A stretch of DNA of 64,000 nt from an uncultured Eubacteriales bacterium (GTDB lineage: Bacteria; Bacillota; Clostridia; Oscillospirales; CAG-272): NCBI GenBank assembly GCA_900542425.1, contig UQNQ01000001.1, positions 62,001 through 126,000 of the forward strand, read 5' to 3'. The position numbers and the translations under genes were made by a program. Under the pieces are notes generated by a model. It ran no database searches, had not been told where the DNA came from, and saw nothing but the letters and a program-made list of their open reading frames with translations. This document shows positions 52,094-61,390 of this stretch, one piece after another (the stretch's first letter is position 1; each line of letters opens with the position of its first letter).

Positions 52094-52863
52094 TTGAGCT
52101 TCTGCTGATGCATCCAATAGCTCATGACAAAGCTATGTGGAAGAATTTTGGCAAGAAGCATCTGAAATCTTGCCACAAAACCGTATTTGCTTACATCTCG
52201 TCCTCTTTTCGCATCGCGGAATGCACGCTTTACGATTTGTTCGGGGACATACATGGCCACGTATTTTTTTACGACGGTATTTTCATTTTTTTTAATTGCT
52301 CTGTTGAAAAATTCCGTTTTGGTCCAGAAAGGACATGCCGCCGTGACGGTAATTCCTCTTTGTTTCATTTCTCTGTTTAATGCGCGGCTGTAGCTTAAAA
52401 CAAATGCTTTCGTTGCACCATAGACATTGATATAGGGAATGGGCTGAAACGCTGCCACAGATGCAATATTGATGATTTTCGCACCTTTTTTCATATAAGG
52501 GATCGAAAGCTGACACATTGCCATGACTGCCTTGCAGTTAAGGTCCACCATATTCAGATTTTCTTCAAGAGGTGTGTCAAGTGTCGCGCAAAATTTGCCG
52601 AATCCGCTGCAGTTGACAAGCAAAACGATTTCCGGTTTTTCTTCTCCGAGCAGAAAGGAGTAACGTTCAAAGCTTGCCTCTTCGGTCAAGTCAAGCGGAA
52701 TTGTTTTAATTGGAAAAGAGATTTTGTTTTTCAGCTCCTCCAGCCGTTCGAGCCGTCTTGCTATTACCCATACCTCATCAAATGTATCATAGGTTTCCAG
52801 CATCTCAACAAATTTTTTCCCGATGCCGCTGGAAGCACCGGTTATTACTGCGATTCGTTTCAT
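52090..52863 (-). CDS. Short-chain dehydrogenase/reductase
   Basis: This 257-residue SDR has the nucleotide loop T8-G-A-S-S-G-I-G and the catalytic S135, Y148, K152. It is of the type annotated as ketoacyl or sterol reductases (A-R-R-L-E-R-L in the cofactor region suggests NADP). The start at 52863 follows GGAGAGA. The substrate is unknown. It overlaps the PflX-like gene by 4 bases. Confidence 0.88.
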   Translation of the reverse strand: MKRIAVITGASSGIGKKFVEMLETYDTFDEVWVIARRLERLEELKNKISFPIKTIPLDLTEEASFERYSFLLGEEKPEIVLLVNCSGFGKFCATLDTPLEENLNMVDLNCKAVMAMCQLSIPYMKKGAKIINIASVAAFQPIPYINVYGATKAFVLSYSRALNREMKQRGITVTAACPFWTKTEFFNRAIKKNENTVVKKYVAMYVPEQIVKRAFRDAKRGRDVSKYGFVARFQMLLAKILPHSFVMSYWMHQQKLK

Positions 52864-53047
52864 AAAAATCTCTCCAATCTCGCCAGATAACGGCATAAAA
52901 TGTTTGAGGAAAATCACGTCGGTTTTTCATTTTTTCAAGACAGGGAAACTCTCATTCTGACAAAATTCCCGCCTGACAGGCAGTGCGTTCTGTTTTTTCC
53001 AAAACTGAGGAAAGGACACCAAACAGTTCACACAACCGGAAAGTGTC

Positions 53048-53437
53048 CTAAAACTTCCCGATCTGTTCCCATTTTCTGTGAACAAAATGATTGCGAATTG
53101 TTTTCATTTTCTTTAAATAGGAAATTTCCTCAGAAAGCAAAGTGCGGAGATCGCATCTGCAGCACTTGTGGGTGGTTATGATGTGAAATTCTAAATCACG
53201 GATTCTTTTTTTCTCTATCTTTGATTTTAGTGTATTCAGAATCAGAAGATGGTAGTCGTTGATATCTGCCGATTGTTCTTCATATTTTACATAAGGATAG
53301 ACGCTGGATATACTGATGAACAGCAGATACGGCGGCGTTTCCATATGATAGAGCATATCACTTTCCATAAGTTCTTCATCAAAAAATGGATTTTCATACT
53401 GTTCTCCTCTGTCCAGGATGAAAATAGATAAGAACAT
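53048..53437 (-). CDS. Doubtful ORF, protein-like but without a clear start
   Basis: This 129-codon frame has a protein-like composition in its middle and C-terminal half (charged helices K-S-K-I-E-K-K-R-I-R-D-L-E, then L-K-K-M-K-T-I-R-N-H-F-V-H). No ribosome binding site precedes ATG 53437. A good GAGGAG site at about 53400 instead starts a different 36-codon frame. A frameshifted or decaying gene would fit. No family was recognised. The remaining bases to the SDR (52864-53047) hold nothing clear. Confidence 0.35.
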   Translation of the reverse strand: MFLSIFILDRGEQYENPFFDEELMESDMLYHMETPPYLLFISISSVYPYVKYEEQSADINDYHLLILNTLKSKIEKKRIRDLEFHIITTHKCCRCDLRTLLSEEISYLKKMKTIRNHFVHRKWEQIGKF

Positions 53438-53473
53438 GAGGGGACGGTGTAGAGATTGAACATTTCGATAAGA

Positions 53474-54259
53474 TTACCTGAAAACTTCAAATGCAGCCAC
53501 TGCCTTCAGCATATCCATATTGATTTTGGAACGGCCATATGCGTCGAGAAAACGGTCATAATAACAATCAGTTTTCAAATTATAACGTAAGGTCCATGTG
53601 CCCCAAAAAAGATCAATATGACGATCACCGACTCCGCCTTCGCCGATATCGATAAATCCGCTGAATTTCCACTTGTCCAAAAGAATATTGGGCAAGCAGT
53701 AGTCCCCGTGCAGCAGTACATCTGCTTTCAGATAGGAAACATTTTTTGTGACGGTTTCCCATGCTTCTTCTGCTGAGCGAAAACCCCAGCCATCGGGGAA
53801 CAGGAAAGCATCATATTTTTGAAGACGGTAGCCTTGCTTGGCTGCAGCAAAATACCGTTCATTTTTATTTTGTACGGGACAATCTGAAAAATCTGTATCA
53901 TGTAAGAGACTAAGGTGTTCTGCGATCGTATCGCAAAGCCGTTTCGGATTTTCAAGATATTGGGAATGAGTACAATCCTCTCCCGGGATTTTTCTTGTCA
54001 GAAGAAAATCCCGTTTTTCCGTTCGGTAATCGAGTACCTCCGCGGAGAGTCCTTTCATATGGAAATAACGAGTCATTTCTGCTTCCTGTTTCAGCGCGCC
54101 CGCCGGAGCAGATTTCAAAAAATAGCCACCGTTTTTTTCAATAAAAATCACTTGCGCTTCTTTTGAACAGGAGCTGTCGAAGACCGAAGCGTTCAAGAGC
54201 AGGGGATGATAGGCTTCCGGATATTGAGATAACTCCGGATGAATCGGTTTGCGGTTCAT
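53474..54259 (-). CDS. APH(3')-type aminoglycoside phosphotransferase
   Basis: This 261-residue kinase-fold enzyme has the ATP-binding lysine K49 (G-Y-F-L-K), the catalytic H184-G-D186-Y-C-L-P-N191 and the metal-binding D204 in G-F-I-D-I-G-E-G-G-V-G-D-R. These are hallmarks of APH(3') enzymes that phosphorylate kanamycin and neomycin. The start at 54259 follows AAAGGAG. Chromosomal homologues do not always confer resistance. It lies 43 bases downstream of the TIGR04076 gene. Confidence 0.85.
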   Translation of the reverse strand: MNRKPIHPELSQYPEAYHPLLLNASVFDSSCSKEAQVIFIEKNGGYFLKSAPAGALKQEAEMTRYFHMKGLSAEVLDYRTEKRDFLLTRKIPGEDCTHSQYLENPKRLCDTIAEHLSLLHDTDFSDCPVQNKNERYFAAAKQGYRLQKYDAFLFPDGWGFRSAEEAWETVTKNVSYLKADVLLHGDYCLPNILLDKWKFSGFIDIGEGGVGDRHIDLFWGTWTLRYNLKTDCYYDRFLDAYGRSKINMDMLKAVAAFEVFR

Positions 54260-54302
54260 GTGTGGCTCCTTTCTCAGACAGGGCTGTTTGTAACGGCATG
54301 AC

Positions 54303-54617
54303 TCAGTCTGCTTCCTCATCCATGGTTTCAATAAGGAAGCTTACCGGACGGAACCCGTCATTGCACGAAATCATGGCGGATTTTTTATTTTTCATCCATC
54401 CGTTATAGAAATTTTCACCTCCGTGAGCAAGCGTCATGACAAAAGCAGACATGCTTTCCCAAGCGCTTTCGCACATTCCTTCCGGACGCTGCCAGCCGTT
54501 GGCGATAAAGATTTGTCCTTCTTTCATATCGCAGGCATGAAGCATCGGATTTTCATATTTTTCAATTAAATCCGGATAACAAGCCGTTTTCATAACGGTA
54601 ATTTTGATTTTTTTCAT
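54303..54617 (-). CDS. TIGR04076 family protein
   Basis: This 104-residue protein begins M-K-K-I-K-I-T-V-M-K and has the family motif W-M-K...I-S-C-N-D-G-F-R-P-V-S-F. Conserved Cys and Asp residues may bind a metal. The function is unknown. The start at 54617 (CGGAG upstream) is chosen over ATG 54680, which would add 21 unusual residues. Confidence 0.82.
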   Translation of the reverse strand: MKKIKITVMKTACYPDLIEKYENPMLHACDMKEGQIFIANGWQRPEGMCESAWESMSAFVMTLAHGGENFYNGWMKNKKSAMISCNDGFRPVSFLIETMDEEAD

Positions 54618-54733
54618 GGCTTTTTGCTCCGATGTGAATCTGATTTGAATATGAGACGGATTTTGTGCTTTTTCAGTCATTTTGTGCTGATTTCGTATGT
54701 TATCTGATTTATGGTCTGATTTTTGAACTTATC

Positions 54734-56101
54734 CTATTTTTCGATCAATGCCACGCACTCTATATGCCCTGTTCGAGGGAACATATCCACAGCGCGCAGT
54801 TTGGTAACAGTATAACCATGTTCTGAGAGATAAGCGCAATCGCGCGCGGCAGTGGCGCTGTTGCAGGAAACCATGACGATTTTTTTCGGAGACATCTTTA
54901 TAATGGCGTCCAAGACGCTGGTATCGCAGCCACGCCGAGGCGGGTCAACGATGATGACGTCGGGAAAAATTTTGGCTTCTATGAGCTGTCGCGCGGCTTG
55001 TCCCGCATCGGCACAGATAAATTCCGCATTTTGGATTCCGTTTCGCGCAGCATTTCGGCCTGCATTTTCTACGGCCGAAGGAATGACTTCAACACCGATG
55101 AGCCGTGCTGCTTTTTTTGCCATGGAAAGTCCGATTGTCCCAACACCGCAGTAAAGGTCAAGCAGGACTTCCATTCCGGAAAGAGCGGCGAAGTCAGCTG
55201 CAGTTTGATAAAGAAGTTCTGCTCCGTCATGATTGACTTGATAAAAGGAGAGCGGGGAAATATCAAAGAAAAGTCCGCAGAGGCGGTCTGTGATGGTATC
55301 TTTTCCCCAGAGCGTGACGCATTTTTCGCCGAGAATGCTGTTTCCTTTTTTTCTGTTGACATTCAAGACAATGCTGGCAATTTTCGGATTTACTTTCCTT
55401 AGACTGTATACAAGCGCGTCTGCATGCGGCAGAGAATCCGCATTTGCCACAATACAAACCATGATTTCTCCGCTGTCTCTGCCGTCCCGCAGAAAAAGAT
55501 GGCGAACAGTTCCGGTTTGTGTTTGCTCGTCATAAGGCTTTATTCCATATTGCACCATCCAATCGGTCAGGCATCGGATGATCGCCGGATAAAAATCGGG
55601 CTGAAGGCAGCATGCTTCACAGGGAATGATCCTGTGACTGTGTGCGGCAAAAAAGCCGAATGCCGGCATGCCGTTAGAATCGATACCACAGGGTATCTGG
55701 GCTTTATTCCGGTAACCGTTTACTTCCGGTGAAGGGAGAATGGTGTCGCATGATATAGGAAGGTTGCCGATTCTTTTAAAATTTTCTTCTACCCAGCTTT
55801 TTTTGATTCGCAGTTCCGCATCATACCGGATATGGCGGAACAAACATCCTCCGCATTTTGTAAACACAGGGCATCCGGGTTCACAGCGGTCGGCTGAGGG
55901 AGCGAGGATCGCTTCACATTTTCCGTATCCGTATGATGCGAGCGGCTTTAAAATTTTTGCGGAAATGATGTCTCCGACAGCGGTTTTCGGAACGAAAATA
56001 ACAGTTCCGTTATATTTTCCTACCCCAAATCCTTCTGATGTCAAGTCCGTTATTTCAAGAGGAGAGATGAGGTCGTTTTTTTTGAAAGGAATTTGTTTCA
56101 T
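54734..56101 (-). CDS. rlmD: 23S rRNA (uracil-5-)-methyltransferase, RlmD/RumA family
   Basis: This 455-residue methyltransferase has an N-terminal TRAM domain, a [4Fe-4S] cluster with C73, C77, C83 and C86, and a SAM-binding L-L-D-L-Y-C-G-V-G-T-I-G-L-S. The nucleophile and base region has D-P-P-R-R-G-C-D and M-V-S-C-N-S-A-T. Clostridia often have two or more such paralogues with different sites (U1939, U747), so the target is inferred. Confidence 0.92.
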   Translation of the reverse strand: MKQIPFKKNDLISPLEITDLTSEGFGVGKYNGTVIFVPKTAVGDIISAKILKPLASYGYGKCEAILAPSADRCEPGCPVFTKCGGCLFRHIRYDAELRIKKSWVEENFKRIGNLPISCDTILPSPEVNGYRNKAQIPCGIDSNGMPAFGFFAAHSHRIIPCEACCLQPDFYPAIIRCLTDWMVQYGIKPYDEQTQTGTVRHLFLRDGRDSGEIMVCIVANADSLPHADALVYSLRKVNPKIASIVLNVNRKKGNSILGEKCVTLWGKDTITDRLCGLFFDISPLSFYQVNHDGAELLYQTAADFAALSGMEVLLDLYCGVGTIGLSMAKKAARLIGVEVIPSAVENAGRNAARNGIQNAEFICADAGQAARQLIEAKIFPDVIIVDPPRRGCDTSVLDAIIKMSPKKIVMVSCNSATAARDCAYLSEHGYTVTKLRAVDMFPRTGHIECVALIEK

Positions 56102-56132
56102 AAATTTGATATTTACAGCTTTCTTTTATCTG

Positions 56133-56663
56133 TCAGCTTTTCCGTATGAATTTTGCACGCTTCAAAGCGATCATAATGACGGGAATCAGCACGATTTGCA
56201 GCAGAATCCCCGGCCATGAGCCTATAATGGTCGAGGCAAGAAACATATTCAGAGTATACGTACCGCCGCCGCTGCCGATGACAACCCATTGCACGGCGCC
56301 GTATACAAGTCTGCCGCCTATCATGGAAAGAATCAGAGATATATAGAGATAGGGAATTTTCTTCGGGAAAATAGAATAAAGCAAACCGGCAAGCAAGCCA
56401 TAGACTGCCATTTCCGCTGCCATAAAAAGACACATCGGCATCTGCGGCATTCCAAACAGCAGATAGCGAAGCGGAGCGGCAACAGCACCAACGGCGAGTC
56501 CCCAAATGGGACCACATAGAAAGCCGCACAAAAGGACAGGCAAATGCATGGGACTGAGCATGGAGCCGATTTCAGGGATTTGTCCTGTCAGAAACGGCAG
56601 AAGAAGAGCAACCGCCAGCAGCATGGCGGAAATGACAAGCGTTCGGATAGAAGTTCGTTTCAT
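56133..56663 (-). CDS. ECF transporter substrate-binding (S) component
   Basis: This 176-residue protein has about 5-6 transmembrane segments and the N-terminal S-M-L-S-P-M-H-L-P-V-L-L-C-G-F block of ECF S components. It would bind a vitamin or similar cofactor and pair with a shared EcfAAT module elsewhere. The ligand is unknown. No riboswitch is present in the roughly 30-base leader. The start at 56663 follows CGAGGT. Confidence 0.88.
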   Translation of the reverse strand: MKRTSIRTLVISAMLLAVALLLPFLTGQIPEIGSMLSPMHLPVLLCGFLCGPIWGLAVGAVAAPLRYLLFGMPQMPMCLFMAAEMAVYGLLAGLLYSIFPKKIPYLYISLILSMIGGRLVYGAVQWVVIGSGGGTYTLNMFLASTIIGSWPGILLQIVLIPVIMIALKRAKFIRKS

Positions 56664-56699
56664 TTTTACCTCGTTATTTTTATCGGTTTGGCTTTTTTC

Positions 56700-56728
56700 A
56701 TTGTACCATCCGCAATGAAAAAAGTCAA
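56700..56728 (-). promoter_or_regulatory. Sigma-A promoter of the ECF S-component gene
   Basis: On the minus strand, TTGACT (56728-56723) and TACAAT (56705-56700) are separated by 17 bases. Confidence 0.78.
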
Positions 56729-56735
56729 GCAATGA

Positions 56736-56768
56736 AAAGAGGAACGGTTTTGCCGTTCCTCTTTTTTT
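56736..56768 (-). terminator. Terminator of hpf (bidirectional)
   Basis: A perfect stem (AAAGAGGAACGG / CCGTTCCTCTTT) has a 5-base loop, with T runs on both sides. Confidence 0.88.
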
Positions 56769-56776
56769 GGTTGATT

Positions 56777-57304
56777 TTATCTGGAGGTCTCAATGAGACC
56801 GTAAGAACCGTCTTTGCGTTTATAAACCACACAAATTTGGTCAGAATCCTGATCTTCAAATACAAAAAATTCATGATTGAGCAGATTCATTTGCATAATG
56901 GCTTCTTCTGCTGTCATGGGCTTTAAGCTGAATGATTTTCTTCTGATTTTAAAATCAGTTTCCTCTTCGATTTCTTCCTCGAATGTGGCAGAATCATAGG
57001 AAAACGCACCGTCACGAAGTCTTTTTTCAAGCCGCGTTTTGTTCTTTCGAATCTGCCGTTCGATGATATTGACAGCAGTATCAATCGCATGACAGAAAGT
57101 GGGTCCTTCGACCTCGCTGCGGAACAGAACACCGTCGGCGGAAATGGTGAGCTCTAAGATTTCTTTTTCTCTTTTTTTACTGAGCGTTACGAATGCCTCG
57201 GCATTTTCGAGGAAAAATTTGTCCAGTTTTTTGATCTTTTTTTCGATTAAAGCACGGACATCATCCCCGATGGTCACTTGTCTTAAAAGAATCGATGTTT
57301 TCAT
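56777..57304 (-). CDS. hpf: Ribosome hibernation promoting factor, long form
   Basis: This 175-residue protein has an N-terminal ribosome-binding domain (1-100) and a C-terminal dimerisation domain (K-S-F-S-L-K-P-M-T-A-E-E-A-I-M-Q-M, about 121-175). Long HPF joins two 70S ribosomes into inactive 100S dimers in stationary phase. Its promoter region contains GCTTTCG repeats. Confidence 0.94.
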   Translation of the reverse strand: MKTSILLRQVTIGDDVRALIEKKIKKLDKFFLENAEAFVTLSKKREKEILELTISADGVLFRSEVEGPTFCHAIDTAVNIIERQIRKNKTRLEKRLRDGAFSYDSATFEEEIEEETDFKIRRKSFSLKPMTAEEAIMQMNLLNHEFFVFEDQDSDQICVVYKRKDGSYGLIETSR

Positions 57305-57316
57305 AGATAAATCACC

Positions 57317-57391
57317 TTTCGCTTTCGTATTTGCAAAAAAGCTTTCGCTTCCTTACAGTTATATTATAGCATATTCGAAAGCGGAAATAAA
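57317..57391 (-). promoter_or_regulatory. hpf promoter with repeated GCTTTCG motifs
   Basis: TATAAT on the minus strand (57368-57363) has a weak -35, TTTATT (57391-57386), at 17 bases. GCTTTCG occurs at 57321-57327 and 57341-57347 and in opposite orientation (CGAAAGC) at 57376-57382. Two copies flank the -10. They may be operator half-sites. Confidence 0.55.
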
Positions 57392-57440
57392 GAGTTTCTG
57401 TAAATAAAATACAAAATTTCTGCGAAGAGCAGGTGATCGG

Positions 57441-59747
57441 TCAAAGAGACAGAAGATGACAAGCACCGATGGAAGACATCGTGTTTTTCTCCCGTTCATG
57501 GCAAGTGAACAGGATACTTTGAAAATTACGTTCGGAGTATTTGAAAATAAGAGAAAGGATTTTAGCAAGCCTTGTGTCATCCATGCGTACAAAGCTTTCA
57601 TCAAACAAAAACGGAGGCACCGATTTTTTATATAGAAGCTCGATCAAAGCAATTCTCAGGCAGATATATGCGAGATCTCCCGTACCTGCGCTGAAATAAG
57701 ACGCATCCCGCATAGCGGTCCCGTCTGAAAAGGATAGCCCAAAATCCAAATCAACACCGATTTTTGAATATTTGCCGTCCGTCAGTGCACTCATGAGTTT
57801 TTCGGCACTTTTGGCGATTTTCGGAGAAATTCCTTCCCGAAGCTTTCCGCTGGCGCTCTCCAGAGATTCAATGGCGAGCATATAAGCGTTCCATTTTGCG
57901 GTCAATTGTTTGATTTCTTCATTGAGTGCTACCTTTTGCTCAGCAAGCTCGGTTGGCTTGATGGTGATATGAGAAAGTGCAGCAAGCTCGACTTCAATTT
58001 GATGAAGTTTGTCCGTTTGAGAAGCAATGGCACCGCTTAGGAATTCACTTTCGCGTTTTTTGGCGGCAAGTGGAAAATGCTCCATCGCCTCTTCATCATA
58101 TTCATCCAGACAAGCTTCTTTTAGGTATTCTTTGGGATATACCGAAAGAGATTGCTCGATTTCATCAATTTTATTTTTTTGCTCTTCACAAATGGTTTCA
58201 AGTTTTGTGATTTCGGTTCTTGCAGCACGGCAGACGGCAATTGCCTCCGAAAGGGAGACGGCGGTATTGCCGGATATCTCAAACCCGTCTTTCCCGAGCA
58301 CATCAAGGATAGAAGAGCTAATTTCCTCGAGCCGTTCGGATGCCGCAGAAAATTTATCGTTTGCTTCATCACGTGCGCCGGTGATAAACACCATATAAGC
58401 CTCGTCTTCCGATGCCGCGCGGACAAGTTCCTCAAACTCGTCATAATTCCGGCATCCGAATTTAGAACAAATGGTATGAATATCAGAAGCAGGCTTGTTT
58501 TTTCGGATAAAAAAGAAAACGGCAACAAGAAAAGCTACAAGAGCAACGCCGCCTATTACATAGGAAACAACAGGTGTCTTGTCCAGCATGAAGTAGAGAA
58601 TAGCCGCGGCCGCCGCCATCACGCCGGCAAGAATCAAAAATCCGATTGCAAATCTGGAAGCGGAATTTAGTTCACGCCGCAGATCGCGCATTTTGGAAAT
58701 CAGTTCATTGCGTTGTTTACCGCCGCCGTTGGCGCCAAAGCGCTCAAAAATAGCAAGCTTTTCACTCATCTCGGAAAGCTTTTGATTGGCGCTTGCAAGC
58801 TCTGCTTCCGCATCGGTATATCGGGAAGTGGCAAGCTCAAGCTCGTTTTGCTTTTTTTCAAGAACTGCGATATAGGCATCATCGGAGATATCCCGTCCGC
58901 CGTGTTCGGGCGGAGATTTTTTCGATGCTAATGTTTCTTCTGTTTCGATAAGGCGTGCTTTTTCTGCCTTGCGCTTTTGATATGCTTTTTTTACGGTATA
59001 TCGTTCATATTGCTTCAGATCTTTCTGAACTTGTTCAAGCTGCTTTTCGGATTCTTCTTTTTTCTCCGAAAGCTGACGTCGGGTCCCTTCAAGATAAATG
59101 ACATCTCCGCTCGCTTTTTTTGCCGTTTCCAGTGCCTCTTCCGTTTCATCCCGCATATGCTCAAGCTCGGCAATTTTTCCGCCGCGCCGATTTTTATGAA
59201 GGAGAAAAACTCTAGCACTGTCAAGCTTGGCAATGGCTTTTTTTGTATTGATGCTTTCGTTGGCGGAAAACAGAATATTTTCTGCTTCTTCACCGAGTGT
59301 ATGTCCGCCGACCTTGCTGTCCGCAGTTTGCCGTATATAAACAGTGTTGTCAAACACCGTTTCGGATACGCCGAAGAACACTTCGCCCGGAGATTGTCCT
59401 TTTAAACAGGCGAGATTGGTTTCAGCGTCATAGACAGTGCATTTTTCAGGATAGGATGATTTACCGTCGGCAGAAGTAACACGGATGACTTCCCGTTCAA
59501 TGCGGTACCGCTTGCCTGCATCGGAAAAAGTCAGTGTGCCTGCAGCACGGGAATCCCGAAAACTTATGGCGTGCGCTTTTTCTTCCGGCTTTGAAGGAAG
59601 TCCGTAAAACATAAATTTGATAAATCCGCATATCGTGGATTTCCCTGATTCATTGGCGCCCTCGACGATATTGACACCGTCGGAAAATTGGTAGGTTTTA
59701 TCCGACAAAGCGCCGAAGCTTGCGATATACAGATGCTCAAAAATCAT
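57441..59747 (-). CDS. YhaN-like AAA ATPase (SbcC/Rad50-related, with membrane segments)
   Basis: This 768-residue protein has Walker A G30-A-N-E-S-G-K-S-T38, coiled-coil arms, and a C-terminal ABC signature (F-S-A-G-T-G-D-L-A-Y) with Walker B F-L-F-D-E-S-F-V. Two transmembrane segments (about 363-385 and 392-414) lie at the hinge between the arms, as in Bacillus YhaN. The usual partner, a YhaO/SbcD-like metallophosphoesterase, is not next to it in this window. It is probably linked to DNA repair at the membrane. Confidence 0.85.
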   Translation of the reverse strand: MIFEHLYIASFGALSDKTYQFSDGVNIVEGANESGKSTICGFIKFMFYGLPSKPEEKAHAISFRDSRAAGTLTFSDAGKRYRIEREVIRVTSADGKSSYPEKCTVYDAETNLACLKGQSPGEVFFGVSETVFDNTVYIRQTADSKVGGHTLGEEAENILFSANESINTKKAIAKLDSARVFLLHKNRRGGKIAELEHMRDETEEALETAKKASGDVIYLEGTRRQLSEKKEESEKQLEQVQKDLKQYERYTVKKAYQKRKAEKARLIETEETLASKKSPPEHGGRDISDDAYIAVLEKKQNELELATSRYTDAEAELASANQKLSEMSEKLAIFERFGANGGGKQRNELISKMRDLRRELNSASRFAIGFLILAGVMAAAAAILYFMLDKTPVVSYVIGGVALVAFLVAVFFFIRKNKPASDIHTICSKFGCRNYDEFEELVRAASEDEAYMVFITGARDEANDKFSAASERLEEISSSILDVLGKDGFEISGNTAVSLSEAIAVCRAARTEITKLETICEEQKNKIDEIEQSLSVYPKEYLKEACLDEYDEEAMEHFPLAAKKRESEFLSGAIASQTDKLHQIEVELAALSHITIKPTELAEQKVALNEEIKQLTAKWNAYMLAIESLESASGKLREGISPKIAKSAEKLMSALTDGKYSKIGVDLDFGLSFSDGTAMRDASYFSAGTGDLAYICLRIALIELLYKKSVPPFLFDESFVRMDDTRLAKILSLIFKYSERNFQSILFTCHEREKNTMSSIGACHLLSL

Positions 59748-59769
59748 TTTGACCTCCTTTATCGGGCAT

Positions 59770-60303
59770 TTATGATTCGTTTTTAGAATGCTCTTTTTTC
59801 CGGTATGCCCGAATGAAAGGCTTTTCCATCAATCGCTTGAATTTGAAAAAAAGATTTTCCTTGTAAGGCAGCGGTGTTACCAATACGGCGAACGCTCCCG
59901 CGCGCCGTGCACAAAAAACATCCGTAAAAATCTGATCTCCGATTACGGCGATTTCTTTTGGTGCCACCCCAAAATGATGAGATGCGGCAAGTACCGCCCG
60001 TGGAGAGGGCTTGCCGCTTTTGTAGGTGACAAAAACGGAGAGTGTCCGATTGAAACGCTCCACCCGTTCTTTATTATTATTGGAAGCAATAGCAACGGAA
60101 ATTCCGTTTTCCCGCAGACGAGAGATCCATTTTGCGACTTCTTCCGTCGGCTCCGGCATGCCATAGGTGACGAGCGTGTTGTCGATATCAAGAACAACGG
60201 CGTGCAGTCCATGCGATAACAGATATTCCGGTGTAATGTCAAGGATACTTTCAAACATGATGTCGGGTATGAACGGATGGGTTTTTCCTTTTCCATTCTT
60301 CAC
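59770..60303 (-). CDS. yqeG: YqeG family HAD IIIA-type phosphatase
   Basis: This 177-residue HAD-superfamily protein has the nucleophile motif V-L-D39-I-D41-N-T-L-V, then the S-N-N motif and K-P motif. YqeG is a conserved Firmicutes protein of the phosphatidylglycerophosphatase-like HAD branch. The start is GTG 60303, preceded by AAAGGCGG. It lies 22 bases upstream of the YhaN-like gene on the same strand. Confidence 0.88.
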   Translation of the reverse strand: MKNGKGKTHPFIPDIMFESILDITPEYLLSHGLHAVVLDIDNTLVTYGMPEPTEEVAKWISRLRENGISVAIASNNNKERVERFNRTLSVFVTYKSGKPSPRAVLAASHHFGVAPKEIAVIGDQIFTDVFCARRAGAFAVLVTPLPYKENLFFKFKRLMEKPFIRAYRKKEHSKNES

Positions 60304-60333
60304 GGCTTGATTCCGCCTTTCCGTATGTATGTT

Positions 60334-61260
60334 TTATCCGGCAAGTCCCTCGGCAACGCCGATAAGGATGATACCCGCGATAATCACCGCTACAATTTTA
60401 TATTGATCGGCTGAGAGCTTTTCCTTCAAAAAGAGTCGTGACAGAATCACGGATACGATACAATAGGCGGCAATCATCGGTGCCGCTACGGCGCCGTTTC
60501 CGCTCATGGCATAAACGTAGAAAAATTGTCCGGCGGTCTCAAATACTGCCGCTCCTGCCCGTGCGCCCTGATAGTGAATACCGATTTTTTGCTTTTTCAA
60601 TTTCAGGAAAATAAAGATTATAATTGCACAGAAGAGAAAAGTCAGCTCATACGAAATATTCGCTACGTTTTCGAAATTTTCTTCTGTTACACCGACGAGA
60701 GGTGTTTTGTTAAAGTCGTCAAGATAATAGGCATCAAAGAAAGTTCCCAATGCGTCAATAATGCAGTATAAAATCGGCATCATAAACGCCACAAAGCCGA
60801 TTTTGTACTTTTTATTGTTCAAAGCTTCGTATTCGTCTTCTTTCTTTTTCTCCAGGATTCCAAGCACAACCACGCCGAGACAGACAAGAATGACGCCGGT
60901 GGAGGTTAAGATATCCATCGTATCGCCGAGAAAGATAAGACAAAGCAGACAAGCGACGGCACCTGATGCATTCTGCACAGGCGAAGATATGGAAAGCTCC
61001 AGATAACGAAGTCCGAAATAACCGATCGTCATGGAGGCAATATACATGACAGATACCGGCAGATAGACAAGAATGTTATAAAAATTATAATTGACATCTG
61101 TAAAAAGGATCATGCAAATAGCATGAATTCCCATGACTACGCCGACCATCATTGTCGTTTTAAGGTGACTATACCGATCTGCTTCATCGGCGCCCTTTTT
61201 ATAAAAAAGATCGGCAGATCCCCATGCAAGCATGGTAATAAGTGCAAAAACAAACCACAT
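60334..61260 (-). CDS. EamA/DMT family permease
   Basis: This 308-residue protein has about 10 transmembrane helices in two halves, ending A-D-Q-Y-K-I-V-A-V-I-I-A-G-I-I-L-I-G-V-A. DMT permeases move small metabolites. The substrate is unknown. Its promoter (61298-61326) lies back to back with that of the polysaccharide deacetylase. Confidence 0.85.
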   Translation of the reverse strand: MWFVFALITMLAWGSADLFYKKGADEADRYSHLKTTMMVGVVMGIHAICMILFTDVNYNFYNILVYLPVSVMYIASMTIGYFGLRYLELSISSPVQNASGAVACLLCLIFLGDTMDILTSTGVILVCLGVVVLGILEKKKEDEYEALNNKKYKIGFVAFMMPILYCIIDALGTFFDAYYLDDFNKTPLVGVTEENFENVANISYELTFLFCAIIIFIFLKLKKQKIGIHYQGARAGAAVFETAGQFFYVYAMSGNGAVAAPMIAAYCIVSVILSRLFLKEKLSADQYKIVAVIIAGIILIGVAEGLAG

Positions 61261-61297
61261 AAGATAAAAATCTCCTGTCAGGATTCATGATATCAAT

Positions 61298-61326
61298 ATA
61301 TTATCATTTTTGGACTTGAAGTGCAA
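61298..61326 (-). promoter_or_regulatory. Sigma-A promoter of the DMT permease gene
   Basis: On the minus strand, TTGCAC (61326-61321) and TAATAT (61303-61298) have a 17-base spacer. Confidence 0.6.
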
Positions 61327-61361
61327 GAGATTTTTACAATTTTTTTGGAACTACTCGAAAT

Positions 61362-61390
61362 TTGACAAATATACTGCGGTGTGGTATTCT
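61362..61390 (+). promoter_or_regulatory. Sigma-A promoter of the polysaccharide deacetylase gene
   Basis: TTGACA (61362-61367) and TATTCT (61385-61390) have a 17-base spacer. Confidence 0.7.

Noticed and set aside
56664..56735. A vitamin riboswitch controlling the ECF S component
   Set aside because: The distance from the promoter to the start is only about 30 bases.
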